NCBI GenBank assembly: GCA_004299665.1
Contig: SCQZ01000232.1
Location: forward strand, 1-18,478
Origin: Jatrophihabitans sp.
GTDB lineage: Bacteria; Actinomycetota; Actinomycetes; Mycobacteriales; Jatrophihabitantaceae
Direction: 5' to 3'
Length of the DNA: 18,478 nt
Made by a program: the position numbers and the translations under genes. The stretch's first letter is position 1. Each line of letters begins with the position of its first letter. Below are positions 1 through 8,903 of the stretch, in pieces. The notes below the pieces were generated by a model. That model was not told the origin of the DNA, ran no database searches, and saw nothing but the letters and a program-made list of their open reading frames with translations.

Positions 1-633
1 AGCCTGCTCGCGCTGCTGGCGGTGGTGGCGGTGGTCGGTGGCGGCACCGCGTGGTGGGTCCTGTCGGGGCGGCCGAGCGAGGTGAGCGTACGCGCCGTCG
101 CCGGACCCGCACCCGACGCCCCGACGGCCGTGCCGGGGCACGCCCTTGGCGCGCCCGCGCCGTCACGGTCCGCGCCGGGCGTACCCGCCGTCGCGACGCC
201 GGTCGATCTCGTGGTCGACGTGGCGGGCCAGGTGCTGCACCCCGGCGTGTACCGCCTGCCCACCGGATCGCGGGTCGTCGACGCGCTGCGCGCCGCAGGC
301 GGCGCGCTGCCGGGCGTGTCCACCGCTTCGCTGAACCTCGCGGCCCCGCTGCGCGACGGCCAGCAGGTAGCGCTGGGTGTCCCGGCCGCTTCCGACACCG
401 CTCCCGGGGCGGATCCGGGCGGGTCCGGGTCCGCCCCGGGTGGGCCGGTCGATCTCAACACCGCGGGCCGGGAGCAGTTGCAGTCACTGCCCGGCGTGGG
501 CCCGGTGCTCGCGCAGCACATCCTGGACTGGCGCGCGGAGCACGGTCGCTTCACCGGTGTCGAGCAACTCACCGAGGTCAGCGGCATCGGCCCGGCGAAG
601 TTCGCGGCGCTGCGGGCGCACGTGACGGTATGA
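1..633 (+). CDS. comEA: ComEA family DNA-binding competence protein, 5' truncated by window edge
   Basis: This is the 3' part of a comEA gene. The reading frame is open from base 1, so the true start lies upstream. ComEA is a membrane-anchored receptor that binds double-stranded DNA outside the cell and hands it to the ComEC channel. In the 210 visible residues I see the end of a hydrophobic anchor (about residues 1-21, ending in GGGTAWWVLSG), then a Pro/Ala-rich linker. A SLBB-like domain follows at about 68-128 (VDLVVDVAGQVLHPGVY). After a Gly/Ser/Pro linker comes a C-terminal helix-hairpin-helix pair at about 150-210, with VDLNTA, LPGVGPVLA and VSGIGPAKF. The SLBB plus HhH layout is typical of the family. 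The TGA stop overlaps the comEC ATG (ATGA at 630-633), so the two genes are translationally coupled. Whether it supports transformation in this host is inference. Confidence 0.93.
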   Translation, partial: SLLALLAVVAVVGGGTAWWVLSGRPSEVSVRAVAGPAPDAPTAVPGHALGAPAPSRSAPGVPAVATPVDLVVDVAGQVLHPGVYRLPTGSRVVDALRAAGGALPGVSTASLNLAAPLRDGQQVALGVPAASDTAPGADPGGSGSAPGGPVDLNTAGREQLQSLPGVGPVLAQHILDWRAEHGRFTGVEQLTEVSGIGPAKFAALRAHVTV

Positions 634-2966
634 GCGCGCCGACGGCCCTGGACCTGCGGCTGGCGGTGGGGGCGGCGGCGGCCTGGCTGGCGACGATCGC
701 GTTGTCGGCCGCGGCGACCTCGACGGTGCTCGCGGTCGCGCTGGCCGGTACCTCGGCGGCGGCAGCCGGCGCGGTGCTGGCCGGCCGGGGCCGGCACGCG
801 GCCGGTGCGCTCGGGTTGGCGGGGGGCTGCGTCGCCGTGGTGCTGCTCCCGCTCGCCGGGCGACTGGCCGCGGCGCGGGCGTCCCCGCTGGCCTCGCTCG
901 CGGCGCAGCGGGCGGGCGTCACGGCGAGCGTGGAGATCACCGGGGACCCGCACCCGCTCGCGGCCCGCGGGACGGCCGGCGCGGCGCGGGTGATCCTCGA
1001 CGCGGACGTGCGCGCGGTGTCGTGGCGGGGTCAGGAGCTCGGCGCGGGCGGCACGGTCGTGGTGCTGGCACCCGCCCAGGGGTGGCTCGGCCTACTGCCC
1101 GGAGCGGTGGTCCGGGTGCAGGGGCGGTTGCAGCCGCCGCTGCAGGCCGGGCTGCTGGTGGCCGTCCTGACCACCACGGGCCCGGCGGTGCTCGAGCGAG
1201 CACCGCCGGGCTGGCAGCGTGCGGCGGGGGCGGTGCGCGACGAGTTGCGCACGGCGGCCCGCGTGCTGCCCGAGCCGGCCCGCGGTCTGCTGCCGGGGCT
1301 GATCGACGGCGACACGAACGGCCTGGACCCGGTGCTGGCCGAGCACTTCCGCCGCGCGGGGCTGACCCACCTGATCGCCGTGTCCGGTACCAACTGCTCG
1401 ATCCTGGTCGGGGCGGTCCTGCTGGTGCTGCGCCGGCTCGGGGTCCGGCCGCTGTGGTGCGCCGCCGCCGGCGGGCTGGTGCTGGCCGCGTTCGTGGCCG
1501 TGGCGCGGCCGGACCCGAGCGTGCTGCGGGCCGCGGCCATGGCCCTGGTGACCCTGGCCGGCCTGGCCGGCGGCCGGCCGCGCGCGGCGATCCCCGCCCT
1601 GGCGGCCGCGGTGATCGTGCTGCTCGCGTGGGACCCGCAGCTGGCGCGCAACGCCGGGTTCGCGATGTCGGTCCTGGCCACGGCGGCGATCCTGCTCGTC
1701 GCCCCGGGGTGGGCGGCGCGGCTGCGGAACCGGCACGTGCCCCCCGGCCTGGCGGAGGCGGTCGCCGTCGCGACGGCGGCGCACCTGGTCACGGCCCCGG
1801 TCGTGGCGGCGATCTCCGGCCAGTTCAGTGTCGTGGCGGTCCCGGCGAACGTGCTCGCCGAGCCGGTGGTGGCCGCCGCGACCGTGCTCGGGTTCCTGGC
1901 GGCGGCGACCGCGCCGCTGTGCCCGCCGGCGGGCACCGCGTTCGCCTGGCTCGCCGGCTGGCCGGCGCGCTGGCTGGTGCACGACGGCGAGTTCTTCGGC
2001 GGGATGGACGGTGCCGTGGTACCGCTGCCCGGGGGCGGCGCCGCGGCGATCGTGCTGGCGCTGGGCACCGTGCTGCTGTTCCTGCTGGCGCGCCGCAGAC
2101 CGGCACGGCACGCCCTGCTGGCGGCGGCCCTGGTCGCCGTGGTCGTGCAGGTGCCGGTTCGCTCCCTGACCGCGAGATGGCCGCCCCCGGACTGGCGGCT
2201 GGTCGCCTGCGACGTCGGCCAGGGTGACGCGCTCGTGCTGCGGGCCGGACCGCGCACGGCCGTCGTCGTCGACACCGGCCCGGACCCGGTCGCGGTGGAC
2301 CGCTGCCTGAGCGACCTGGACGTGCGTTCCGTCGCCCTGGTGGCGATCACCCACCTGCACCAGGACCACGTGGGGGGCATCGCCGGCGTGCTGCGCGGCC
2401 GGACGGTCGGGACGGTCCTCACCGGCCCGCTGGACGAACCGGCGCCCGGGCTGGAGCTGCTGCGTCGGACGCTCGCCGGCCGGCACCTGGGGGCGACCGT
2501 GCCCGCCGCGGGGAGCCGGATCACGGCGGGGCAGGTCACCCTCGACGTGCTCGGACCGGCCGTACCGTTGCGCGGCACCCGCTCGGACCCCAACAACTCC
2601 TCGCTGGTGCTGCGCGCCGACGTGGCGGGGCTGCGTGTCCTGCTGCCCGGCGACGCCGAGATCGAGGAGCAGCAACTGCTGCTCGGCTCCGGCGTGGACC
2701 TCGAAGCCGACGTGATCAAGGTCCCGCACCACGGGTCGGCGTACTCCTCGCAGGCCTTCCTCGCCGCGGCCCGGGCCCGGGTCGCGGTGATCTCGGTGGG
2801 GCGGCACAACGACTACGGCCACCCCTCGCCGCTGACCCTGACCCGACTGGACCGGCTGGGTGTGCCGGTGCGGCGCACCGACGAGGACGGTGACGTCGCC
2901 GTCTGCGGGGACGGCGCGGACCTGACGGTGCTGGTTCGCGGCCCGGCGGCGGTGGCGGCCGGATGA
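630..2966 (+). CDS. comEC: ComEC/Rec2 DNA-uptake channel with C-terminal metallo-beta-lactamase-fold domain
   Basis: The 778-residue product is an integral membrane protein that passes single-stranded DNA into the cytosol during competence. The N-terminal third has hydrophobic segments (about residues 12-80) followed by a small soluble DUF4131-type region. The central part is the polytopic competence domain, which includes LIAVSGTNCSIL. The C-terminal part is a metallo-beta-lactamase fold starting at DVGQGD (from residue 528), with metal-ligand motif HLHQDH at 575-580, then DPNNSSLVL and VPHHGS. That domain is proposed in other bacteria to degrade the non-transported strand. The ATG at 630 is chosen because it overlaps the comEA stop and the family begins near this point. 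The frame is open upstream to about base 51, but that part is only a shadow of comEA. All metal-binding residues look intact, so I see no sign of decay. Confidence 0.94.
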   Translation: MSAPTALDLRLAVGAAAAWLATIALSAAATSTVLAVALAGTSAAAAGAVLAGRGRHAAGALGLAGGCVAVVLLPLAGRLAAARASPLASLAAQRAGVTASVEITGDPHPLAARGTAGAARVILDADVRAVSWRGQELGAGGTVVVLAPAQGWLGLLPGAVVRVQGRLQPPLQAGLLVAVLTTTGPAVLERAPPGWQRAAGAVRDELRTAARVLPEPARGLLPGLIDGDTNGLDPVLAEHFRRAGLTHLIAVSGTNCSILVGAVLLVLRRLGVRPLWCAAAGGLVLAAFVAVARPDPSVLRAAAMALVTLAGLAGGRPRAAIPALAAAVIVLLAWDPQLARNAGFAMSVLATAAILLVAPGWAARLRNRHVPPGLAEAVAVATAAHLVTAPVVAAISGQFSVVAVPANVLAEPVVAAATVLGFLAAATAPLCPPAGTAFAWLAGWPARWLVHDGEFFGGMDGAVVPLPGGGAAAIVLALGTVLLFLLARRRPARHALLAAALVAVVVQVPVRSLTARWPPPDWRLVACDVGQGDALVLRAGPRTAVVVDTGPDPVAVDRCLSDLDVRSVALVAITHLHQDHVGGIAGVLRGRTVGTVLTGPLDEPAPGLELLRRTLAGRHLGATVPAAGSRITAGQVTLDVLGPAVPLRGTRSDPNNSSLVLRADVAGLRVLLPGDAEIEEQQLLLGSGVDLEADVIKVPHHGSAYSSQAFLAAARARVAVISVGRHNDYGHPSPLTLTRLDRLGVPVRRTDEDGDVAVCGDGADLTVLVRGPAAVAAG

Positions 2967-3010
2967 CCCCCGGCGACCGCTCGGCCACGGCGGGTGCGGG
3001 CCCGCCGGGT

Positions 3011-3033
3011 CGCGCCGCCGGGTCGGCGGCGCG
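3011..3033 (+). terminator. GC-rich hairpin between comEC and holA
   Basis: The arms CGCGCCGCC (3011-3019) and GGCGGCGCG (3025-3033) are perfect 9-bp complements around a GGGTC loop. The hairpin lies in the 81-bp gap between the comEC stop and the holA start. No T-run follows, as is common for actinobacterial hairpins. A role in ending or attenuating comEC transcription just before a new holA promoter is inference. Confidence 0.45.
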
Positions 3034-3036
3034 TGT

Positions 3037-3042
3037 CAGGAT
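3037..3042 (+). promoter_or_regulatory. Possible -10 box of holA
   Basis: CAGGAT resembles the actinobacterial -10 consensus TANNNT except at its first base. It sits 5 bases before the chosen GTG of holA, the spacing seen for leaderless genes elsewhere in this window. No -35 box is evident, and the upstream side is filled by the hairpin at 3011-3033. Confidence 0.35.
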
Positions 3043-3047
3043 GGGTC

Positions 3048-4040
3048 GTGCCCGCCCGCCCGGTCCTCGTCGACGACCTCCCCGCGCCGCTCGCCCCGCT
3101 GTTCCTGCTGGTGGGGGACGAAGAGCTGCTGGTGGAGCGGGCGATCTCGGCCGTCGGTGCCGCCGCGCGGCGCGACGACCCGGCGACGGTACGCACCGAG
3201 CGCGCGGGAACGGACCTCGACGCCGCTACGCTGCACGAACTGCTCGGCCCGTCGCTGTTCGGCGACGCGCGGCTGGTGATCGTGACCGGCGCCCAGGACA
3301 TCTCCTCCGCGACCCTGGCGGTACTCGCCCCCTACCTGCAGGCGCCGGGCGAGGGCACCGTCATCGTCCTGGCGCACGCCGGTGGGGCGAAGGGCAAGGC
3401 CGTGCTCGAGGCCGCCCGAACGGCGAAGGCAGTCGAGGTCGGGTGCGCGAAGCTGACCCGTGCCGAGGACCGCGTCGACTTCGTGCGGGCCGAGGTGCGG
3501 CGCAGCGGCGGCCGCATCGATCCGGAGGCGGCGGGCGCGCTGGTGGAGGCGATCGGCACCGACCTGCGCGAGCTGGCCGCGGTGGCCTCGCAGCTGGTGT
3601 CCGACGGCACCGGCACCGTCACCGCCGCGGCGGTGCGCGCGTACCGGACCGGCAGGGCCGACGTCAAGGGCTTCGACGTCGCCGACCAGGTGATGGCCGG
3701 CAACGCGACCGGTGCGCTGGAGACGCTGCGGTACGCCCTCGACGTCGGGGTGGCGCACGTGCTGATCGCGGACGCGCTGGCCGACGCGGTGAGCACCCTC
3801 GCCAAGGTGGCCGGTGCCGGGCGGGGGGAGAAGTACGCCCTGGCCTCCAGGCTCGGGATCGCGCCGTTCAAGGTGGGCAAGGCGCAGGGGCAGATGCGGT
3901 CGTGGTCCGAGCCGGCGGTGCGGCGCGCGCTGGTCCTGGTCGCGTCGCTGAACGCCGACGTGAAGGGCGCCGCCGCGGACGGCGGCTACGCGCTCGAGCG
4001 CGCCGTGCGCCAACTCGTCGCGCTGCGCGGGCGGCGCTGA
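3048..4040 (+). CDS. holA: DNA polymerase III subunit delta (clamp loader)
   Basis: The product of about 330 residues is the delta subunit, which opens the sliding clamp during replication. It starts PARPVLVDDLPAPLAPLFLLVGDEELLVERAI. This is the usual N-terminal strand plus GDEELLVERAI helix of actinobacterial HolA, which lacks a working Walker A motif. The middle contains the collar-approaching segment (RADVKGFDVADQVMAGNATGAL). The C-terminus has the conserved pattern ALASRLGIAPFKVGKAQGQMRSW and ends ALERAVRQLVALRGRR. I chose the GTG at 3048 because the conserved block begins about ten residues later and a -10-like box lies just upstream. GTGs at 2994 and 3033 in the same frame are possible longer starts. 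The order comEA-comEC-holA-rpsT is standard in actinobacteria. Length matches the family. Confidence 0.92.
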   Translation: MPARPVLVDDLPAPLAPLFLLVGDEELLVERAISAVGAAARRDDPATVRTERAGTDLDAATLHELLGPSLFGDARLVIVTGAQDISSATLAVLAPYLQAPGEGTVIVLAHAGGAKGKAVLEAARTAKAVEVGCAKLTRAEDRVDFVRAEVRRSGGRIDPEAAGALVEAIGTDLRELAAVASQLVSDGTGTVTAAAVRAYRTGRADVKGFDVADQVMAGNATGALETLRYALDVGVAHVLIADALADAVSTLAKVAGAGRGEKYALASRLGIAPFKVGKAQGQMRSWSEPAVRRALVLVASLNADVKGAAADGGYALERAVRQLVALRGRR

Positions 4041-4055
4041 GCCCGGGGACCACGA

Positions 4056-4086
4056 AGCCCCGCACCCGGTCGCGGGATGCGGGGCT
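4056..4086. terminator. Bidirectional terminator between holA and rpsT
   Basis: AGCCCCGCA (4056-4064) pairs perfectly with TGCGGGGCT (4078-4086). The stem continues as CCCG (4065-4068) with CGGG (4073-4076) after a bulged A at 4077, leaving a GTCG loop. It lies between the holA stop (4040) and the rpsT stop (4109), so it can serve both convergent genes. There is no T-tract on either side. Confidence 0.75.
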
Positions 4087-4108
4087 CAGGTGGTGCGCTG
4101 CGGCGGTG

Positions 4109-4375
4109 TCAGTCGCCCAGCTTGTTCGCGCGCAGGGCCATCGCGGACTTGCGGTTGGCCGCCTGGTTGGCGTGGATGACGCCCTTGCTCGCCGCCTTGT
4201 CCAGCTGGCGCGACGCGGCGTGGAAGGCCTGCAGCGCGCCGTCGCGGTCGCCGGCGTCGGCGGCCTGGCGGAAGCGCCGGATCGCGGTCTTGAGTGAGGA
4301 CTTCACGCTCTTGTTGCGCAGCCGCGCAGCCTCGTTGGTGCGGATCCGCTTGATCTGGGACTTGATGTTCGCCAC
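4109..4375 (-). CDS. rpsT: 30S ribosomal protein S20
   Basis: The 88-residue basic protein begins ANIKSQIKRIRTNEAARLRN and ends KSAMALRANKLGD, a full-length bacterial S20. S20 binds the 5' domain of 16S rRNA early in 30S assembly. The start is GTG (4375-4373), followed at once by the conserved ANIKSQ. A GAGG at 4388-4385 lies 9 bases upstream as the ribosome-binding site. The gene is alone on the minus strand, convergent with holA, and has its own promoter about 90 bases upstream. This leaves a leader of roughly 80 bases where S20 autoregulation, known in E. coli, could act. That last point is inference. Length and sequence are ordinary for the family. Confidence 0.97.
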   Translation of the reverse strand: MANIKSQIKRIRTNEAARLRNKSVKSSLKTAIRRFRQAADAGDRDGALQAFHAASRQLDKAASKGVIHANQAANRKSAMALRANKLGD

Positions 4376-4461
4376 GTTGGGGAGCCTCGACGTTCGCAGG
4401 TGGGTTTCGGTGCGGCCCGCGGGCGACGGCGCAGGCCGAAGGACCCCAGGGCAACCGCGCC

Positions 4462-4491
4462 AGCCTACCAGCCGGGCCGCACGCGCCCCAA
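4462..4491 (-). promoter_or_regulatory. Promoter of rpsT
   Basis: Read on the minus strand, TTGGGG (4491-4486) and TAGGCT (4467-4462) are separated by 18 bases. They match the -35 (TTGNNN) and -10 (TANNNT) boxes of the principal sigma factor. Transcription would start near 4455 and give a leader of about 80 bases before the rpsT GTG. This is the only promoter in the window for which both boxes are recognisable. Confidence 0.6.
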
Positions 4492-4509
4492 ACGGCCGAT
4501 CCGGCCGGC

Positions 4510-4881
4510 TCAGGAGGCGCGGACGGTCACCAGTTCGTAGCGGGTGTAGAGGTAGGTCCGCAGGCCGTCCTGGGCGCTGATCTGCGAATCCAGCGGCTGA
4601 TCGTCGCCGTCCTCGTCAATCAGGACCGCCGACCCGTCCCGGAAGACGACCTCGGAGTCGACGGCGTTGATGTCGGTCAACTGGGCGACGACGTAGCGGG
4701 GCGACACCTGCGCGACGAGGTCGTGCACCTCCCCCGCCGGGGCGGACTCGGGCGTCAGGTACACGCCCACGACCTGCTGCCAGTCCTCGCCGCCGGTGTC
4801 GACGAGGTCCCCGGCGGCCAGATCGCTGGCCGGGATGCGGTAGGTGCTGCGGGCGCGGGCGTCGTTCGGCACGGGTGTCAC
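4510..4881 (-). CDS. Conserved-looking hypothetical protein, 123 aa
   Basis: I do not recognise this family. The 123-residue product is acidic, soluble and without membrane segments or signal peptide. It opens with an RSTYRIPASDLAAGDLV stretch that looks like the start of a small beta-barrel. A strand-rich middle follows (VVGVYLTPES, PRYVVAQLTDI, DSEVVFRDGSAVLIDEDGD), and the end is LRTYLYTRYELVTVRAS. The strands and acidic loops suggest a compact beta fold, but no function can be read from this. The start is GTG (4881-4879), with GGAG at 4890-4887 five bases upstream. This GTG also overlaps the TGA of a tiny upstream frame (GTGA). Third-position G/C use and clean stop placement support a real gene. 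It diverges from lepA across a gap of about 140-170 bp. Confidence 0.7.
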   Translation of the reverse strand: MTPVPNDARARSTYRIPASDLAAGDLVDTGGEDWQQVVGVYLTPESAPAGEVHDLVAQVSPRYVVAQLTDINAVDSEVVFRDGSAVLIDEDGDDQPLDSQISAQDGLRTYLYTRYELVTVRAS

Positions 4882-4913
4882 GCTCGCTCCACGAGTGGTC
4901 GCTCGGACGTCAT
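4878..4913 (-). CDS. Possible 11-codon leader ORF overlapping the next gene's start
   Basis: An ATG at 4913-4911 is preceded, 7 bases away, by AGGGAGGA (4928-4921), the strongest Shine-Dalgarno match in the window. The frame encodes MTSERPLVERA and ends in a TGA (4880-4878) that overlaps the GTG start (4881-4879) of the 123-aa gene. Such a layout can couple translation of the downstream gene to the leader. It may instead be chance. GAGGAT followed by six bases and ATG could also be read as a poor leaderless -10 box. Confidence 0.35.
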   Translation of the reverse strand: MTSERPLVERA

Positions 4914-5051
4914 GCGGTCATCCTCCCTGACGGCGCGGCGGGTCGCGGCCCCGGGTGCACCGGGCGTCACGCGCGTGGCCCGGCGCCTCGCTCGTGCGAC
5001 GATGGACGCGCCGGTGTCGCACCCGCACACCACCGCCCGAGAAAGGCGCTC

Positions 5052-6878
<1,827 letters not shown>

Positions 6879-6884
6879 CTCGCA

Positions 6885-6956
6885 CGGCCCGCCCGGGCCG
6901 GGCGTGACGGCACCGGCACGGCGGTCGAACTCGACGGCTGACCGCGGGGCCCGCGG
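6885..6956. terminator. Hairpins between convergent lepA and VOC gene
   Basis: CGGCCCG (6885-6891) and CGGGCCG (6894-6900) are inverse complements just after the lepA stop. CCGCGG (6942-6947) and CCGCGG (6951-6956) form a second small palindrome just before the end of the minus-strand VOC gene. Either could act as a terminator for the gene it follows. Loops are very short and no T-runs follow. Confidence 0.35.
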
Positions 6957-6959
6957 CCG

Positions 6960-7331
6960 CTACCCGGGCAGGTGGCAGACGGCCTCGACGTTGTTGCCGT
7001 CCGGGTCGCGGACGAAGGCTCCGTAGTAGTTCTGGTGGTACTCCGGCCACAGCCGCGGCGCGTGCAGCACCTCGGCGCCGGATCCGGTGGCGGCGTCGAA
7101 GAACGCCCGTACGGCGGCGCGGTCGGCCGCGTGGAAGGCGATGTGGGTCTCGCGGAAGCCCTCACCGGTCTGCTGCGGGCCGATCCAGAAGTCGGGCATC
7201 CCCGGGCTGCCGTAGCCGATCACCTCGCCGAAGTCCACGAGCCGCGTCACGCCCAGCGACGGCAGCACCGCGTCGTAGAACGCCGCTGCCGCGGCGACGT
7301 CGCGGACCTGGATGCTCACGTGATCCAGCAT
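6960..7331 (-). CDS. VOC (glyoxalase/bleomycin-resistance fold) family protein
   Basis: The 123-residue single-domain protein has the vicinal-oxygen-chelate pattern of paired beta-alpha-beta-beta-beta motifs. These metal enzymes act on small molecules such as methylglyoxal adducts, or bind drugs. I see the N-terminal MLDHVSIQVRDVAAAAAFYD, with likely metal ligands His4, His63 (in ETHIAFHA) and Glu116 (in DPDGNNVEAVCH). PEYHQNYYGAFVRDPDGN is typical of the lactoylglutathione-lyase-like subgroup common in actinobacteria. The substrate cannot be read from the sequence. The ATG at 7331 follows the TGA of the upstream 2H gene after 4 bases, with no clear ribosome-binding site, so translation is probably coupled. 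It is the last gene of a five-gene minus-strand cluster. Confidence 0.9.
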   Translation of the reverse strand: MLDHVSIQVRDVAAAAAFYDAVLPSLGVTRLVDFGEVIGYGSPGMPDFWIGPQQTGEGFRETHIAFHAADRAAVRAFFDAATGSGAEVLHAPRLWPEYHQNYYGAFVRDPDGNNVEAVCHLPG

Positions 7332-7335
7332 GGGC

Positions 7336-7926
7336 TCAGTGTCCGTCCGGTGGGGTGGCCGCCTCCAGGGGCGAACGGCCCAGCAGGTGGTGCCCGACGT
7401 CGCCGCGGCCGCCGACCAGGATCGTCGCGAGGGCGTCGACCGTCCCCGAGATCGGCGCGTAGCCGTCCGCGACGCACGCCTGCGCCTCGCGCAGCAACGG
7501 CTTGGCGATCCGGGTGGCCAGCGTGCAGTGCGCCACCCACAGCCGCGGTGCGCTGCGATCGCCGAACGCCGGGGGCCAGTGCCGTTTCAGCGCCCGGTAG
7601 ACGTCGCGCTGCAACGCGGCCAGCCCCCGCTCGGCGGCCGGACCCAGCCACAGCACCCCGGCGCGGCCGAACCGGCCGACCTCGGTGAGCGCGACCGGGA
7701 CCGGGTCGTGCCGAGCCGCGACCTCGGCCGCTGCCGCGAGCACCGCGCCCAGTTCCCCGGCGGGAACGCGGGCGGCACTGAGGGAGAAGTGCGGGCGGTG
7801 CGGTGGCCGCTCGGGCAGCGCGATGCCGAAGCTTCGGACCTGCTCCCGGACCGCGTAGACCGCCTCGTCGGTCGCCGGGTCGAAGGCGGCGCAGACGACC
7901 GCGGTGACCGGGCCGCGGCCGGCCAC
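7336..7926 (-). CDS. 2H phosphoesterase / 2'-5' RNA ligase family protein
   Basis: The 196-residue protein carries two HxS/T motifs, HFS at 46-48 (in PHRPHFSLS) and HCT at 133-135 (in VAHCTLATRI), spaced as in the 2H superfamily. Members hydrolyse or form 2'-5' or cyclic phosphodiester bonds in RNA ends and nucleotides (ThpR/LigT-like). The physiological substrate here is unknown. Surrounding pattern such as LPERPPHRPHFSLSAARV and FGRAGVLWLGP fits the RNA-ligase-like branch. The start is GTG (7926-7924), a single base after the TGA of the oxidoreductase gene (TGAGGTG). There is no Shine-Dalgarno, so re-initiation after the upstream gene is likely. Its neighbours are small-molecule enzymes, so an RNA role is an extrapolation from the family. 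Both catalytic motifs look intact. Confidence 0.85.
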   Translation of the reverse strand: MAGRGPVTAVVCAAFDPATDEAVYAVREQVRSFGIALPERPPHRPHFSLSAARVPAGELGAVLAAAAEVAARHDPVPVALTEVGRFGRAGVLWLGPAAERGLAALQRDVYRALKRHWPPAFGDRSAPRLWVAHCTLATRIAKPLLREAQACVADGYAPISGTVDALATILVGGRGDVGHHLLGRSPLEAATPPDGH

Positions 7927-7927
7927 C

Positions 7928-8896
7928 TCACACCGTCAGGACGATCTTGCCGACCAGGTCGCCCGCGGCCATCGCGGCCAGCCCGTCGCGCGCCTGCTCC
8001 AGCGCGATCTCGCGATCGACGTGGGGGCGCAGGCCGGTCGCGTGCAGGAACGAGATCAGGTCTCGCAGCTCGTCCTTCGTCCCCATCGTCGAGCCGAGGA
8101 CCCGCATCTGCAGGAAGAAGATCCGGTTCAGGTCCGCCGGCGGGTTGGGGCCGGAGGTCGCGCCGCAGGTGACGACGGTCCCGCCCGGGCGCAGCGCCCG
8201 CAGCGAGTGCGACCAGGTCGCCGCCCCGACGCTCTCCATCACCGCGTCGACCTTCTCCGGCAGCCGGGCGCCGGATTCGAACGCCTCGTGCGCGCCGAGG
8301 TCGAGGGCCGCCTGCTGCTTCGCGGGCGTGCGGGCGGTCGCGAGCACCCGGTAGCCGGCGGCGCGGGCCAGGGCGATGCAGGCGGTCGCCACGCCCCCGG
8401 AGGAGCCCTGCACCAGCACCGTCTGGCCGGGGCGCAGCCGCGCCTGGGTGAACAGCATCCGGTACGCCGTGAGCCACGCCGTCGACAGGCAGGCGGCCTC
8501 GCCCCAGGTGAGCTCGGCCGGTTTGGGCAGCACGTTGCGCCGCGGCACGACCACGTACTCGGCCAGCGTGCCCTGGTGGCGCTCGGACAGCAGCGAGCGG
8601 CCGGGGTCCAGCGTGTCGTCGCCCTCCCAGCTGGGGGAGTTGACCACCGAGTGGACGACGACCTCCTGGCCCGTCGACTCGTCGATGCCGGCGGCGTCGC
8701 AGCCGAGGATCATCGGCAGCTGCTCGGCCTTGATCCCGACACCGCGCAACGTCCACAGGTCGTGGTGGTTCAGGCTCGCCGCCTTGACCGCGATCCGGGT
8801 CCAGCCGTCGGCCGGTTCCGGGTCGGGACGCTCGCCGACCACCAGGCCGGACAGCGGCTCGTCGGTCGAGAACGATTCGGCGTAGACGGCGCGCAT
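7928..8896 (-). CDS. Medium-chain dehydrogenase/reductase (zinc-type ADH/quinone oxidoreductase-like)
   Basis: The 322-residue protein has the MDR two-domain layout. A GroES-like N-terminal domain contains SLNHHDLWTLRG (41-52) and PMILGCDAAG. A Rossmann domain contains VLVQGSSGGVATACIALARAAGYRVLAT (glycine motif about 164-170), which binds NAD(P)H. The four-cysteine structural-zinc loop of classical alcohol dehydrogenases is absent. This suggests a quinone oxidoreductase or enoyl-reductase-like member with uncertain zinc content and unknown substrate. The ATG at 8896 is chosen because MRAVYAESF is the usual MDR opening. A perfect -10 box (TAGGGT) lies 7 bases upstream, implying a leaderless transcript. 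The frame stays open to 8968, but that part lies in the neighbour's region. The TGA at 7930-7928 is followed after one base by the next gene's GTG. Confidence 0.88.
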   Translation of the reverse strand: MRAVYAESFSTDEPLSGLVVGERPDPEPADGWTRIAVKAASLNHHDLWTLRGVGIKAEQLPMILGCDAAGIDESTGQEVVVHSVVNSPSWEGDDTLDPGRSLLSERHQGTLAEYVVVPRRNVLPKPAELTWGEAACLSTAWLTAYRMLFTQARLRPGQTVLVQGSSGGVATACIALARAAGYRVLATARTPAKQQAALDLGAHEAFESGARLPEKVDAVMESVGAATWSHSLRALRPGGTVVTCGATSGPNPPADLNRIFFLQMRVLGSTMGTKDELRDLISFLHATGLRPHVDREIALEQARDGLAAMAAGDLVGKIVLTV

Positions 8897-8903
8897 GGGG
8901 CCG

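Noticed and set aside
51..629. Frame of comEC open upstream through comEA
   Set aside because: The upstream translation is Arg-rich out-of-frame comEA sequence. The ATG at 630 with ATGA overlap is the natural start.
1031..2822. Long minus-strand open frames (over 570 codons) opposite comEC
   Set aside because: These mirror the codon bias of comEC. comEC itself has intact motifs in its frame, and the antisense products have no recognisable features.
2963..4297. A 444-codon plus-strand frame over holA and into rpsT
   Set aside because: It is a +1 shadow of holA with Arg/Gly-rich product, and holA and rpsT are both clearly coded in other frames.
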